Below the pieces are notes generated by a model. The model had not been told where the DNA came from. It was given only the letters and a program-made list of their open reading frames with translations, and did not search any database. From Salinicoccus luteus DSM 17002 (GTDB taxonomy: Bacteria > Bacillota > Bacilli > Staphylococcales > Salinicoccaceae), in the NCBI RefSeq assembly GCF_000712035.1, contig NZ_JONV01000006.1, positions 62,001 to 126,000 of the forward strand: DNA of 64,000 nt, read 5' to 3'. A program made the position numbers and the translations under genes. Shown piece after piece: positions 8,700 through 16,349 of this stretch; position 1 is the first letter of the stretch; every line of letters begins with the position of its first letter.

Positions 8700-9608
8700 A
8701 TGAATACGGAAATTTTCACTAATCCAATCGTCATTGCACTGCTGGTGCTGCTGCTGGCCATTGCCATCGCTTTCCTGGTCTATTATCTCAAACATAGGAA
8801 CAGGGTCAATGCGCTCAAGGACGAATACGGCAAAGAGAAGGAAAGCCTGGTAGAGAAGTATGAATCCGACAATGAAGAGCAGCGCCTGGAATATAAGAAG
8901 GAAGTATCATCACTGAACGAGAAATATCATAATGATACAACCCTGCTCAACAACAAACTTTCAAGCCTGCGCCAGTTTACAGTGGACAAGGGTGAATATC
9001 TGACCGATCTCTCGCTGATCCAGTTGAAAGAGCGTCTTGTACGTGATGAAAAGATCAGGGAAACGGACATGTATATACTATCCAATGTCTATCTGCCTTC
9101 GAGAAACTATACAAATACACGCAAAATCGACCATCTGGTGCTCACACGCACAGGTATATACCTGATTGATTCCAAGTACTGGAAGGGTCATATACTGCAC
9201 GGGGTGGATGAAAGCAATTTTGAAGAGCTGCCGTATATCGAATCCTTCTTCGATCTGCTGGATCTGGACAAATCCAAGGAACAGACCCTGATCTTCGAAA
9301 AGTCGGATGATAAGAATGTATCAGTCAACTACTACAATGACACGATAGAGGAGACGAAGATATCGGCCGAGAAGCTGAAGAACGTCTTCAAGCTCCAATA
9401 TGATGTCGTGCCGATGCTCTACTTCAACCCGCAGGACAATGGAAACTACTCCATCAGCAACTACTCTACGGACCCATCCATAAAAGTCCTCGTCGGAGAA
9501 GAGGAACTGGAGAACTTCTTCCTGAAATACGTCTTCCATGGCAGATTCCAGTATACAGTGAAGGACCTGGATGAAATCGCAGAAGCAATCTTCCAATTGA
9601 ACCCATAA
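8700..9608 (+). CDS. Membrane-anchored coiled-coil NERD-domain protein
   Basis: 302 residues. One N-terminal transmembrane helix (about 9-30) is followed by a charged, heptad-rich segment (about 32-90, repeating EKYES/EKYHN), then a NERD (nuclease-related) domain around 125-180 containing NTRKIDHLVLTRTGIYLIDSKYWKG. The family's conserved acidic and lysine residues (the D in KIDH, D-S-K) are present, so nuclease-like activity is conceivable but unproven. The coiled coil would hold the domain away from the membrane on the cytoplasmic side. The GGAG ribosome-binding site is only two bases from ATG 8700, closer than usual; no better start is seen. The gene stands alone between a promoter and a terminator. 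Confidence 0.82.
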   Translation: MNTEIFTNPIVIALLVLLLAIAIAFLVYYLKHRNRVNALKDEYGKEKESLVEKYESDNEEQRLEYKKEVSSLNEKYHNDTTLLNNKLSSLRQFTVDKGEYLTDLSLIQLKERLVRDEKIRETDMYILSNVYLPSRNYTNTRKIDHLVLTRTGIYLIDSKYWKGHILHGVDESNFEELPYIESFFDLLDLDKSKEQTLIFEKSDDKNVSVNYYNDTIEETKISAEKLKNVFKLQYDVVPMLYFNPQDNGNYSISNYSTDPSIKVLVGEEELENFFLKYVFHGRFQYTVKDLDEIAEAIFQLNP

Positions 9609-9632
9609 TCGTATCCTTTGTCTTGGGTATGA

Positions 9633-9668
9633 AAAAGTCCTATAATTTTTTTATAGGGCTTTTATTTA
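9633..9668 (+). terminator. Terminator after the NERD gene
   Basis: AAGTCCTATAA and TTATAGGGCTT form a stem with one wobble pair around TTTTT, followed by a T-rich tract. The hairpin ends just before the next gene's ribosome-binding site. Confidence 0.75.
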
Positions 9669-9687
9669 TTCCAAAGGAGGCGTAGCA

Positions 9688-11067
9688 ATGTCTGAAGAAA
9701 TAATCGTATTGAACCCGGCTACCGGGGAAGAGGTTGACAGGGTCAAAAAGGAAAGCAGAGCGGACATTGAACAGAAGATCGACAAGGCACACGAGATGTT
9801 CAAGCAGTTCAGGAAGAAAAATGCGCATGATCGCAGTGCACTGATGGTCAGATGGGCTGAGCTCATAAGGGAAAATAAGGACGAAATTGCAGAGCTGATC
9901 ACTAAAGAGAATGGCAAGCCGCTCAAGGAAGCAGCCGGTGAAGTGGAATATGCATGCAGCTACATCGACTACTATGCCGAAGAGGGAAAAAGGGTATACG
10001 GCCGGACGATACCACAGCATGAAGATGATGTGCGCCTGGTCGTGACCAAACAGCCGATCGGGGTGGTTGCTGCGATTACACCGTGGAACTTCCCGGTGGC
10101 GATGATGGCAAGGAAAGCAGCGCCGGCAGTGGCTGCGGGTTGTACTTTCCTCGTAAAACCAGCGAGTGAAACACCGCTGTCTGCAATCAGGTTCCTAGAC
10201 CTCGCCCTGGAGGCCGGATTCGAGGAGGGCGTCATCCAGTACGTTACGGCTTCCGGCAAGGATGTCGGAGAAGTATTCTCACAATCCGAAAAGATCATGA
10301 AACTGACCTTCACGGGCTCCACTGCCGTCGGCAAGACGCTGATGGAAGGGGCTGCATCCACGGTCAAGAACATCACGATGGAGCTTGGCGGCCATGCACC
10401 GCTTGTAGTGCATAAGGATGCGGATTTGGATACCGCTGTGGAACATGCGGTAGCGACGAAATTCAGAAACTCCGGCCAGACATGCGTATGTGCCAACAGA
10501 TTCTATGTACATGAAGATGTTGCAGAAGCATTCAGCCAGAAATTTGCCGAGCGGGTGAAGAAGCTTAAGGTCGGAAATGGCCTCGATGAAGGTGTCGAAG
10601 TGGGACCAATGATCAATGAGGATGGATATGACAAGGTTATGCAGCACATCAGTGATGCAAAGGATAAAGGCGGACAGATCACTGCCGGGGGTGAAGGCAG
10701 CAAGGACGCCGGATACTTCATCGAACCGACGGTCATTACGGGTGCTACAGACGACATGCTGATCATGAATGAAGAGACATTCGGCCCAGTCGCCCCGATT
10801 CAGACATTCTCCACCCTGGATGAGGCAATAGAGAAGGCCAACGACACGGAATACGGTCTTGCGGCATACTTCTTCACCGAAAGTTACCGGGATGGCATCA
10901 AGCTGCAGGAAGGCCTTGATTTCGGCGTGATAGGCTGGAACAACGGCAAGCCGAGTGCGGCACACATTCCATTCGGCGGTTTGAAAGAGAGCGGCATCGG
11001 ACGCGAAGGTGGACCGGAAGGCATCGAACCGTATCTGGAAACAAAAATCACTTCAATGAGGATATAG
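9688..11067 (+). CDS. gabD: NAD(P)-dependent succinate-semialdehyde dehydrogenase-type aldehyde dehydrogenase
   Basis: Aldehyde dehydrogenase of 459 residues that oxidises a short semialdehyde to the acid. PWNFP at 132-136 and the Rossmann FTGSTAVGK are present; Glu232 in MELGG is the general base and Cys266 in GQTCVCAN the nucleophile. The GQTCVCANR sequence and ELGGHAP are typical of the GabD (succinate-semialdehyde) class rather than betaine- or lactaldehyde-specific enzymes. The start has AAAGGAGG at 9674-9681. No GABA transaminase lies nearby, so the physiological substrate is not fixed by context. Function at family level is secure; substrate is inferred. Confidence 0.85.
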   Translation: MSEEIIVLNPATGEEVDRVKKESRADIEQKIDKAHEMFKQFRKKNAHDRSALMVRWAELIRENKDEIAELITKENGKPLKEAAGEVEYACSYIDYYAEEGKRVYGRTIPQHEDDVRLVVTKQPIGVVAAITPWNFPVAMMARKAAPAVAAGCTFLVKPASETPLSAIRFLDLALEAGFEEGVIQYVTASGKDVGEVFSQSEKIMKLTFTGSTAVGKTLMEGAASTVKNITMELGGHAPLVVHKDADLDTAVEHAVATKFRNSGQTCVCANRFYVHEDVAEAFSQKFAERVKKLKVGNGLDEGVEVGPMINEDGYDKVMQHISDAKDKGGQITAGGEGSKDAGYFIEPTVITGATDDMLIMNEETFGPVAPIQTFSTLDEAIEKANDTEYGLAAYFFTESYRDGIKLQEGLDFGVIGWNNGKPSAAHIPFGGLKESGIGREGGPEGIEPYLETKITSMRI

Positions 11068-11070
11068 ATT

Positions 11071-11111
11071 ATAGAAATGGCCTGCATCCACTGGATGCAG
11101 GCCATTTCTAT
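11071..11111. terminator. Long palindromic bidirectional terminator
   Basis: ATAGAAATGGCCTGCATCCA (11071-11090) and its perfect complement (11092-11111) surround one base, giving an effective 18-bp stem. It separates gabD from the convergent crcB pair. Confidence 0.8.
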
Positions 11112-11115
11112 GGAA

Positions 11116-11475
11116 TCAGAAAGAGACGCCGATCAGAAGTCCAAGCGCCAGGGCGACGAGGCAGAAGAACATCATGGTGAAGGTGTATCTGACGAGTGCC
11201 TTGAATGCCTTCGTCTCGAACAGCCGAAGCTGATCGAGGGTGAAAGCGGAATAGGTGGTCAATCCGCCAAGAAAGCCGAATATCACCATGAAATAGATCA
11301 GGCTTCCCTGTGCAACGAGCGGAATGCTCAGCCCCATCATGAATGCACCGAGAACGTTGACGGTGAAAGTGCCGTATGGCAGGCTGAAGCGGTCGAACAG
11401 TTTCAAAGAAATGATATAGGCCCTTATGACAGCACCGAGCGCGGCACTGAGGGCAAGGAGAATCAGCTCGATCAT
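11116..11475 (-). CDS. crcB: CrcB/Fluc fluoride channel subunit (second of pair)
   Basis: 119-residue membrane protein with four predicted helices, a member of the Fluc family that exports fluoride as a dual-topology dimer. Family signatures are GAVIRAYI near the N-terminus, GTFTVNVLGAFMMG, and GFLGGLTTYSAF. It overlaps its upstream partner by 4 nt (11472-11475), the common arrangement for heterodimeric Fluc subunits of opposite topology. No fluoride riboswitch is recognisable upstream of the pair. Confidence 0.93.
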   Translation of the reverse strand: MIELILLALSAALGAVIRAYIISLKLFDRFSLPYGTFTVNVLGAFMMGLSIPLVAQGSLIYFMVIFGFLGGLTTYSAFTLDQLRLFETKAFKALVRYTFTMMFFCLVALALGLLIGVSF

Positions 11476-11837
11476 CGTCCCATACCACCTGCCTTCCAGC
11501 CCATGAGGGCAAGGCAGAAGCCGCCGACCATGTTCACTCCAAGATAGATGAGAAAAATGAAGTATTCCCCGTAGGAGAGAAGGAGGTACTGCTCATATGT
11601 CAGCATGGAGAATGTAGTGAAGCTTCCCAAAAGGCCGGTGATGAGAAAGTCACGCATATGGCCCTCCCTGTCATGGAATTTTCTGAGCAGGACACCGGCG
11701 ACGAAGGCACCGCTCATGTTCACAATCAGCGTGCCCATAAAGAAGGGTGATGTGCCGGATACCGTCGCAAAGGAGATGAAAAATCTCAGGAGTGCACCGA
11801 TCATGGCACCCAATGATATGAATAGGTATCTTTTCAA
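11472..11837 (-). CDS. crcB: CrcB/Fluc fluoride channel subunit (first of pair)
   Basis: 121 residues, four predicted helices. Fluc signatures GALLRFFI, GTLIVNMSGAFVAG and GLLGSFTTFSML are present. The start follows GGAGGATATAT on the minus strand; the initiation codon is TTG or the adjacent in-frame ATG region near 11837. Paired by a 4-nt overlap with the second subunit, it should form one half of an antiparallel dimer in the cytoplasmic membrane. Confidence 0.92.
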   Translation of the reverse strand: MKRYLFISLGAMIGALLRFFISFATVSGTSPFFMGTLIVNMSGAFVAGVLLRKFHDREGHMRDFLITGLLGSFTTFSMLTYEQYLLLSYGEYFIFLIYLGVNMVGGFCLALMGWKAGGMGR

Positions 11838-12205
11838 TATATATCCTCCCTCGATAGTTGGATAGTTGGTAATTAGGGTGAAGTGCAGAACACGGATAAT
11901 GCCTATATAATATTAACACAAGAAAAGTTCAGAAGAGAGTGTGGACGGATGAAGAAAGGGCAGAATACATCAATCATCGATGGTGGATTTTCTTCGGGAC
12001 CTCAGTATTGAATTACATAATCTGTAATGCAGGTTTTAATGAAAATATGGAAGTAGACATGCAGAGTACTGTGGCAATGAGGGGAAGCGGGTGGCCCATC
12101 AGGTGGACAGCAGCCATAGGCTGATGGATGCACCGACAGGGGAGATGGCTTCGGATAAATGAAAAAAGCGCAACTCTAAAAGTTGCGCTTTTAATATTGG
12201 TACAT
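11838..12205. other. Intergenic region, possible gene remnant
   Basis: About 370 bp between the divergently transcribed-away crcB pair and the proline dehydrogenase end. It holds a plus-strand stop-free stretch at 12043-12162 that reads like a protein C-terminus (GKRVAHQVDSSHRLMDAPTG then EMASDK and stop) without a start or ribosome-binding site. It may be a remnant. No structured RNA is evident apart from the terminator at its end. Confidence 0.35.
12164..12192. terminator. Terminator of proline dehydrogenase
   Basis: AAAAGCGCAACT (12164-12175) and AGTTGCGCTTTT (12181-12192) form a perfect 12-bp stem. Read on the minus strand it is followed by a T run, so it terminates the proline dehydrogenase transcript. 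Confidence 0.85.
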
Positions 12206-13195
12206 CTATTTCCTTTTAAAGATTTTCAGGGCGGCGAACCCGATGGCCACGGCACCTGCTGCTGCAGAGGCAGTCTTGAACGTGTGGTCTTTGCTGAGTG
12301 ATTTGACCACCAGGTTGATGTTCTGCGGGCGCTCTGCAAGTCTCCTCATGAAGTAGGCGTACCAGTCGGTGCCGAACGGAATGTAGACACATACGTTATA
12401 GCCCCTCTCCACGAGCTCCCTCTGGAGCTCTTTGCGGAAGCCGAAAAGCATCTGGAATTCGAATCGGTCGTTCGGTATATCGTTCTCCTTGATGAAATCT
12501 ATCATATTTTCGATGATATTGTGATCATGGGTAGCGATGGAAGTGAAACCTTCCCCCTTGGTCAGGTGGAGCCTGATCAGAAGCTCCAATGCCTTGTCAA
12601 TGTCCTCCTTGGACTGCAGGGCAACCTGCGGCGACTCCTTGTAGGCACCTTTAACAAAACGGATCCTGTTGTCCTTATATTTGTAGACATCGTCCTTTGC
12701 ACTGTATAGATAGGACTGCAGTACAGTGCCAATGTTGTCATACTCCTCCATAAGCTGGTCGACGATACGGATGGTATCGTCATAGGCAGCATGGTTCTCC
12801 ATGTCGATGTTGACGAACATATCATTCGCTTTTGCAGCATCCATGATTTCCCTGACATTGTCCAGGCAGAAGTCATAGTCGATGTTGAGGCCAATCTGCG
12901 ACAGTTTGACCGATGCAGAAGCATCCACGCCTTCCTCGCCGATGGCCTGTATCATTTTCAGGATGAGGTCCTTTTCCTTTGTCGCATCCGTTTTATTGGT
13001 GACGAATTCACCAAGGTTGTCAAAGCTGACACTCATCCCTTGGGAATTGATATCCTTGATACGCTCAATCGTCTCATCTACTGTGATGCCGCCTACAACT
13101 TTGTTGGCCCCGAACTTCAGACCCATTTTCTTGCTTGCCTCGTTCATTACCTTGTTTTCTGATAGTGCGATGAATACATCTCTTAATAATGGCAT
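12206..13195 (-). CDS. putM: Proline dehydrogenase (monofunctional)
   Basis: FAD-dependent oxidation of proline to pyrroline-5-carboxylate, feeding electrons to the quinone pool. The 329-residue protein has the PRODH barrel motifs VSFDNLGEF, VKLSQIG, RFVKGAYKE, ATHDHNII, FQMLFGFR and YIPFGTDWYAYFMRRLAERP. The C-terminus adds a short hydrophobic tail (about 308-326) ending KRK, which could aid membrane contact. ATG 13195 is preceded by GGGAGGT. No pyrroline-5-carboxylate dehydrogenase adjoins, so the second step is encoded elsewhere. A weaker SigB-like promoter lies about 40 bp upstream. Some databases use fadM or putA; I prefer the functional call. Confidence 0.93.
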   Translation of the reverse strand: MPLLRDVFIALSENKVMNEASKKMGLKFGANKVVGGITVDETIERIKDINSQGMSVSFDNLGEFVTNKTDATKEKDLILKMIQAIGEEGVDASASVKLSQIGLNIDYDFCLDNVREIMDAAKANDMFVNIDMENHAAYDDTIRIVDQLMEEYDNIGTVLQSYLYSAKDDVYKYKDNRIRFVKGAYKESPQVALQSKEDIDKALELLIRLHLTKGEGFTSIATHDHNIIENMIDFIKENDIPNDRFEFQMLFGFRKELQRELVERGYNVCVYIPFGTDWYAYFMRRLAERPQNINLVVKSLSKDHTFKTASAAAGAVAIGFAALKIFKRK

Positions 13196-13230
13196 AATTT
13201 ACCTCCCGAGTCTTCGTAACAGTTTATATT

Positions 13231-13255
13231 CTACCCTTAATTGAAATTTTTAGAC
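13231..13255 (-). promoter_or_regulatory. Weak SigB-like promoter for proline dehydrogenase
   Basis: On the minus strand GTCTAA (13255-13250) and GGGTAG (13236-13231) lie 13 bp apart, one mismatch in each hexamer from the general-stress consensus. Confidence 0.25.
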
Positions 13256-13280
13256 ATCAAAAATATGTCAAAATTATATT

Positions 13281-13781
13281 TTATTTGTAGTGGGGGATAT
13301 GATTGACATATGTTTCGTTGATCCGCTTCATCTCTTCCAGATCTTCATCAGTCAGATCCCTCACAACCCTGGCCGGTCGTCCGAATGCCAGTGTATTGGG
13401 TGGGATTTCGGTCCCTGGCGTCACAAGGCTGCCTGCCCCGATGAAGGCATTCTCTCCGATGACTGCACCATCAAGTACTGTAGAATCCATGCCGATCAAT
13501 GCATTTTTTCTGATGGTGCAGCTATGGAGCGTCACCTTGTGTCCGACAGTCACATTGTCTTCTATGACAAGGGGCATGTCCGGCGTTTCATGCAGGATGG
13601 AGAGGTCCTGTATATTCGTACGGCTGCCGATCCGGATCGGTGCAATATCCCCCCGCAGGACAGTCCCGAACCATACGGACGACTGGCCCCCGATTTCCAC
13701 GTCTCCTATCACTGTAGCATTCGGAGCAATAAAAGCGCTTTCATTAATTTTTGGAGTATCTCCTTTGTAATCGAGTATCAT
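13281..13781 (-). CDS. Gamma-carbonic-anhydrase-like hexapeptide-repeat protein
   Basis: 166-residue left-handed beta-helix protein with repeated hexapeptide turns (for example IGDVEIGG, VLRGDIAPIRIG, LIGMDSTVLDGAVIGENAFIG in sequence order). The three zinc ligands of the gamma-CA/YrdA/PaaY family can be placed at His64 (SILHE), His81 (VGHK) and His86 (LHSC), and RGD at 43-45 plus NIQD are conserved. It should form trimers with zinc at subunit interfaces. Many family members have weak or no carbonic anhydrase activity, so catalysis is not certain. It lies upstream of proline dehydrogenase on the same strand and divergent from the hydrolase. Confidence 0.88.
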   Translation of the reverse strand: MILDYKGDTPKINESAFIAPNATVIGDVEIGGQSSVWFGTVLRGDIAPIRIGSRTNIQDLSILHETPDMPLVIEDNVTVGHKVTLHSCTIRKNALIGMDSTVLDGAVIGENAFIGAGSLVTPGTEIPPNTLAFGRPARVVRDLTDEDLEEMKRINETYVNHIPHYK

Positions 13782-13862
13782 TTCTCATGTCCTTTCTTCT
13801 ATTGGATTGTTATAATAAGTTTATCATATAAGAATGAATTACAGTATGTTAGGAGCATTGCA

Positions 13863-14666
13863 ATGTGGAAATGGGAAACCGACAAGCAGGCCAAGGGTGT
13901 AATTGTTGTCATACATGACATGATGGAGCATCATGAATACTACGCACAGGTGATATCACAGCTGAGGAATTCAGGCTATCATGTCATAACCGGAGACCTG
14001 CCGGGCCATGGCCAGACCACACGCATGAACAAGGGGCATATCAACGATTTCACACAATATCTGGACCGCGTTCATGAATGGCATGAAGTAGCGCGGGCAT
14101 ACCGGCTGCCGACCTTTATGCTTGGCCAGGGGCTCGGCGGGCTGATTGCAATCGAAGCCATCCGACAGAACCTCATCATCGCAGATGGCCTGATTCTCCT
14201 CAATCCACTGCTGGCATTCAAGCAGTCCTTCATAAACAGGAAGAACACAATACGGACAAGTGTCAGGACATCAAGTGATACGACGCGTTTTGACCCGGGC
14301 ATCCATTTCAGCTATTTCACCGAAGACAGGAAGTTTCTGAGCCAGTATGAAAATGACGAACTGCTGGTCAGGAAGGTGAGCTACCACTGGTACCGGACGG
14401 TGATCAATCAGATGAAATCCACGACGGAGTTTATGGATGACTTCCCTGATGTGCCAGTGTCGGCGATGCTCAGCCGGGAGAATGACATCATCGAACCCTA
14501 TCTCACCGCCAAATACATTAAACGTATGAATACGAGGGAGCTGTCCATCCATATGTTGAATGGCATCGAACACAGCATCTTCCAGAGGGGGGACACTTCC
14601 GTTCCCTATTATCATATGGAACGTTTCCTAAGCGCCCAGCTGTTTCGGATCGGTCTCATCAAATAG
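13863..14666 (+). CDS. Alpha/beta-hydrolase of the lysophospholipase type lacking the nucleophile serine
   Basis: 267 residues with the serine aminopeptidase S33/monoglyceride-lipase layout: VIVVIHDMMEH near the N-terminus, GDLPGHGQT at 44-52, and late DIIEP and EHSIF segments supplying the acid and histidine. At the nucleophile elbow the sequence is LGQGLGG (87-93), so Gly90 replaces the usual Ser of GxSxG. I recall that staphylococcal relatives share a similar glycine, but cannot check it here. Either the protein is a non-catalytic scaffold or it uses another residue. ATG 13863 follows AGGAG. The frame is open far upstream over the gamma-CA gene, but similarity starts at MWKWET. Confidence 0.85.
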   Translation: MWKWETDKQAKGVIVVIHDMMEHHEYYAQVISQLRNSGYHVITGDLPGHGQTTRMNKGHINDFTQYLDRVHEWHEVARAYRLPTFMLGQGLGGLIAIEAIRQNLIIADGLILLNPLLAFKQSFINRKNTIRTSVRTSSDTTRFDPGIHFSYFTEDRKFLSQYENDELLVRKVSYHWYRTVINQMKSTTEFMDDFPDVPVSAMLSRENDIIEPYLTAKYIKRMNTRELSIHMLNGIEHSIFQRGDTSVPYYHMERFLSAQLFRIGLIK

Positions 14667-14668
14667 AA

Positions 14669-14702
14669 AGACACGCCTGGGGTCAGGCGTGTCTGTTTTT
14701 TT
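14669..14702. terminator. Terminator between hydrolase and mnmM
   Basis: AGACACGCCTG (14669-14679) pairs perfectly with CAGGCGTGTCT (14684-14694) and is followed by a long T run. The convergent mnmM stop lies within it. Confidence 0.9.
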
Positions 14703-15243
14703 CTATGCACAATAGGAACGGGGCGTCGTTCTTCTGATTGATGAACTGGTACTTGAGTATCTGTGCTTCCTTTTGGGGCCACTGGGAAAGCTGTTCCATA
14801 AGCACATCCCTTTCAGTCTTGCCGCCTGGATGGCCATGGTAGACGACGATGATGATGCGGCCGCCATCTGCGAGCCGGTCGAAAAGCTTCTGGATGGCAA
14901 GCATGGTGGAGGCGGGGGTTGTCGTAATCGATTTGTCGCCTCTCGGAAGATATCCGAGGTTGAACATGGCGGCCTTCAGGGGGCGGCTGTCGACATAACG
15001 GTCGACATGCTCATGTGAATCCAGGATGAACTCTATATTCTTATGGCTGCCGCACAGCGACCGGGCGTTCTCGATCGCCTCGGCCTGGATGTCGAAGCTG
15101 TACACTTTGCCGGCCGCGCCCACGAGTTCCGAAAGGAACTTCGTGTCATGGCCGTTGCCGCATGTGGCATCCACAACAGCGTCTCCCGCCTGTATGATAT
15201 CCTGTGCAAGGGTTTTTGCCTGGGGCAGTACACGTCTAAGCAT
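14683..15243 (-). CDS. mnmM: MnmM (YtqB), tRNA 5-aminomethyl-2-thiouridine methyltransferase
   Basis: Class I SAM-dependent methyltransferase of 186 residues. Motif I VVDATCGNGHDTKFL (about 23-37), acidic SFDIQ at the end of beta 2, and NLGYLPRGDK in the catalytic region mark the YtqB family, long labelled 'rRNA methylase'. Bacterial YtqB was later identified as MnmM, which completes mnm5s2U at the tRNA wobble position. Its start overlaps the end of mnmL by 8 nt on the same strand, which supports joint work in wobble-uridine modification. Confidence 0.87.
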   Translation of the reverse strand: MLRRVLPQAKTLAQDIIQAGDAVVDATCGNGHDTKFLSELVGAAGKVYSFDIQAEAIENARSLCGSHKNIEFILDSHEHVDRYVDSRPLKAAMFNLGYLPRGDKSITTTPASTMLAIQKLFDRLADGGRIIIVVYHGHPGGKTERDVLMEQLSQWPQKEAQILKYQFINQKNDAPFLLCIEKNRHA

Positions 15244-16189
15244 TGATCTTCTCCTTGTAGCTGATTCCCTGATGGGTGTCCCTTCTTTTCAGTTCCTCAT
15301 CGATGCTGTTGAGTACATTCCATTTGTCCGTGCTCCACATCGGCCCGATGAGTTGGTCGATGGGGCCATCGCCTGTAATGCGGTGGACGATCATTTCCTC
15401 GGGCAGGATTTCGAGCTGATCGCAAACGAGGTTTACATAGTCCTCCTGGTTCAGGAAGGAAACAAGCCCCTTTTCATACTGTTTGACCATGGGTGTGCCC
15501 TTCAGGAGGTGGAGCAGATGGATCTTGATGCCCTGTACATCCATGGCTGCTACGGCTTCGGCTGTTTCCATCATCATGCTGCGGTCCTCCTGGGGAAGGC
15601 CGTTGATGATATGGCTGCAGACATTGATGCCATGCCTTCTGAGCTTCTGTACACCTTCAAGGTAGCAGTCCAGGTCATGGGCACGGTTGATCAGCTTCGA
15701 GGTGCTGTCATGGACGGTCTGGAGTCCGAGTTCGACCCAAAGGTAGGTACGGGTGTTCAGTTCGGCCAGGTATTCCACGACGTCATCCGGCAGGCAGTCC
15801 GGGCGCGTGCCGATGGAGAGGCCGACGACACCCTCTATGTCGAGTGCCGCTTCGAATTTTTCCTGCAGTACTTCAAGGGGGGCATGTGTATTGGTGAAGG
15901 ATTGGAAATAGGCGATGTACCTGCCGTTCTTCCACTTCCTATCCTGCATCCTGGACCTGATCTTTTCAAACTGTACGGGGATTGGGTCGACGCGGTCACC
16001 GGCAAAATCGCCGCTGCCCGCAACCGAACAGAATGTGCATCCGCCATAAGCGACGGTGCCGTCCCTGTTGGGGCAGTCGAACCCGGCATCCAGTGCCACT
16101 TTGAAAATCTTTTCATTGAATTTGTTCTTAAGATGATAGTTGAGGGTATGGTACCGCTTATCATCAAAACTGTATTTGAAATCCGTCAT
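15236..16189 (-). CDS. mnmL: MnmL (YtqA), radical SAM protein of the TIGR01212 type
   Basis: 317-residue radical SAM enzyme. The cluster cysteines lie in CPNRDGTVAYGGCTFC: Cys39, Cys51 and Cys54, the spacing of the YhcC/YtqA group. Bacillus YtqA was reported as MnmL, acting with MnmM to convert cmnm5U to mnm5U in tRNA; I infer the same here from motif and linkage. ATG 16189 has AGAGGTG eight bases upstream. The frame remains open well beyond, but that extension has no radical SAM similarity and covers the divergent ABC promoter region. The 8-nt overlap with mnmM indicates a coupled operon. Confidence 0.87.
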   Translation of the reverse strand: MTDFKYSFDDKRYHTLNYHLKNKFNEKIFKVALDAGFDCPNRDGTVAYGGCTFCSVAGSGDFAGDRVDPIPVQFEKIRSRMQDRKWKNGRYIAYFQSFTNTHAPLEVLQEKFEAALDIEGVVGLSIGTRPDCLPDDVVEYLAELNTRTYLWVELGLQTVHDSTSKLINRAHDLDCYLEGVQKLRRHGINVCSHIINGLPQEDRSMMMETAEAVAAMDVQGIKIHLLHLLKGTPMVKQYEKGLVSFLNQEDYVNLVCDQLEILPEEMIVHRITGDGPIDQLIGPMWSTDKWNVLNSIDEELKRRDTHQGISYKEKINA

Positions 16190-16349
16190 ATTCTTCACCT
16201 CTTGTTCATATTTGGCATTGTACCATACCGGAGCGGGGGAATCGCATGTCGATTTGATGGACGATGCGGTTTTGTGAGGTTTTCTGCCGGGTGCTGTTTG
16301 ATGTATGATGGAGGTATGAAAAAGAAGTTCAGGGGAGGCAGGGGATAAT

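Noticed and set aside
11838-11935. A fluoride riboswitch ahead of the crcB pair
   Set aside because: I looked for the conserved crcB-motif helices and pseudoknot on the minus strand and found none.
11939-12124. A 61-codon open frame in the gap before proline dehydrogenase
   Set aside because: No ribosome-binding site, unusual composition, and it conflicts with a more protein-like frame beside it; not supported as a gene.
13290-13862. A 5' extension of the hydrolase gene over the gamma-CA locus
   Set aside because: The frame is open but runs antisense to the certain gamma-carbonic-anhydrase gene; a ribosome-binding site and family similarity begin at ATG 13863.
16272-16309. A promoter TTGTGA with TATGAT before the ABC ATPase gene
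   Set aside because: The hexamers are 26 bp apart, far outside the usable range.
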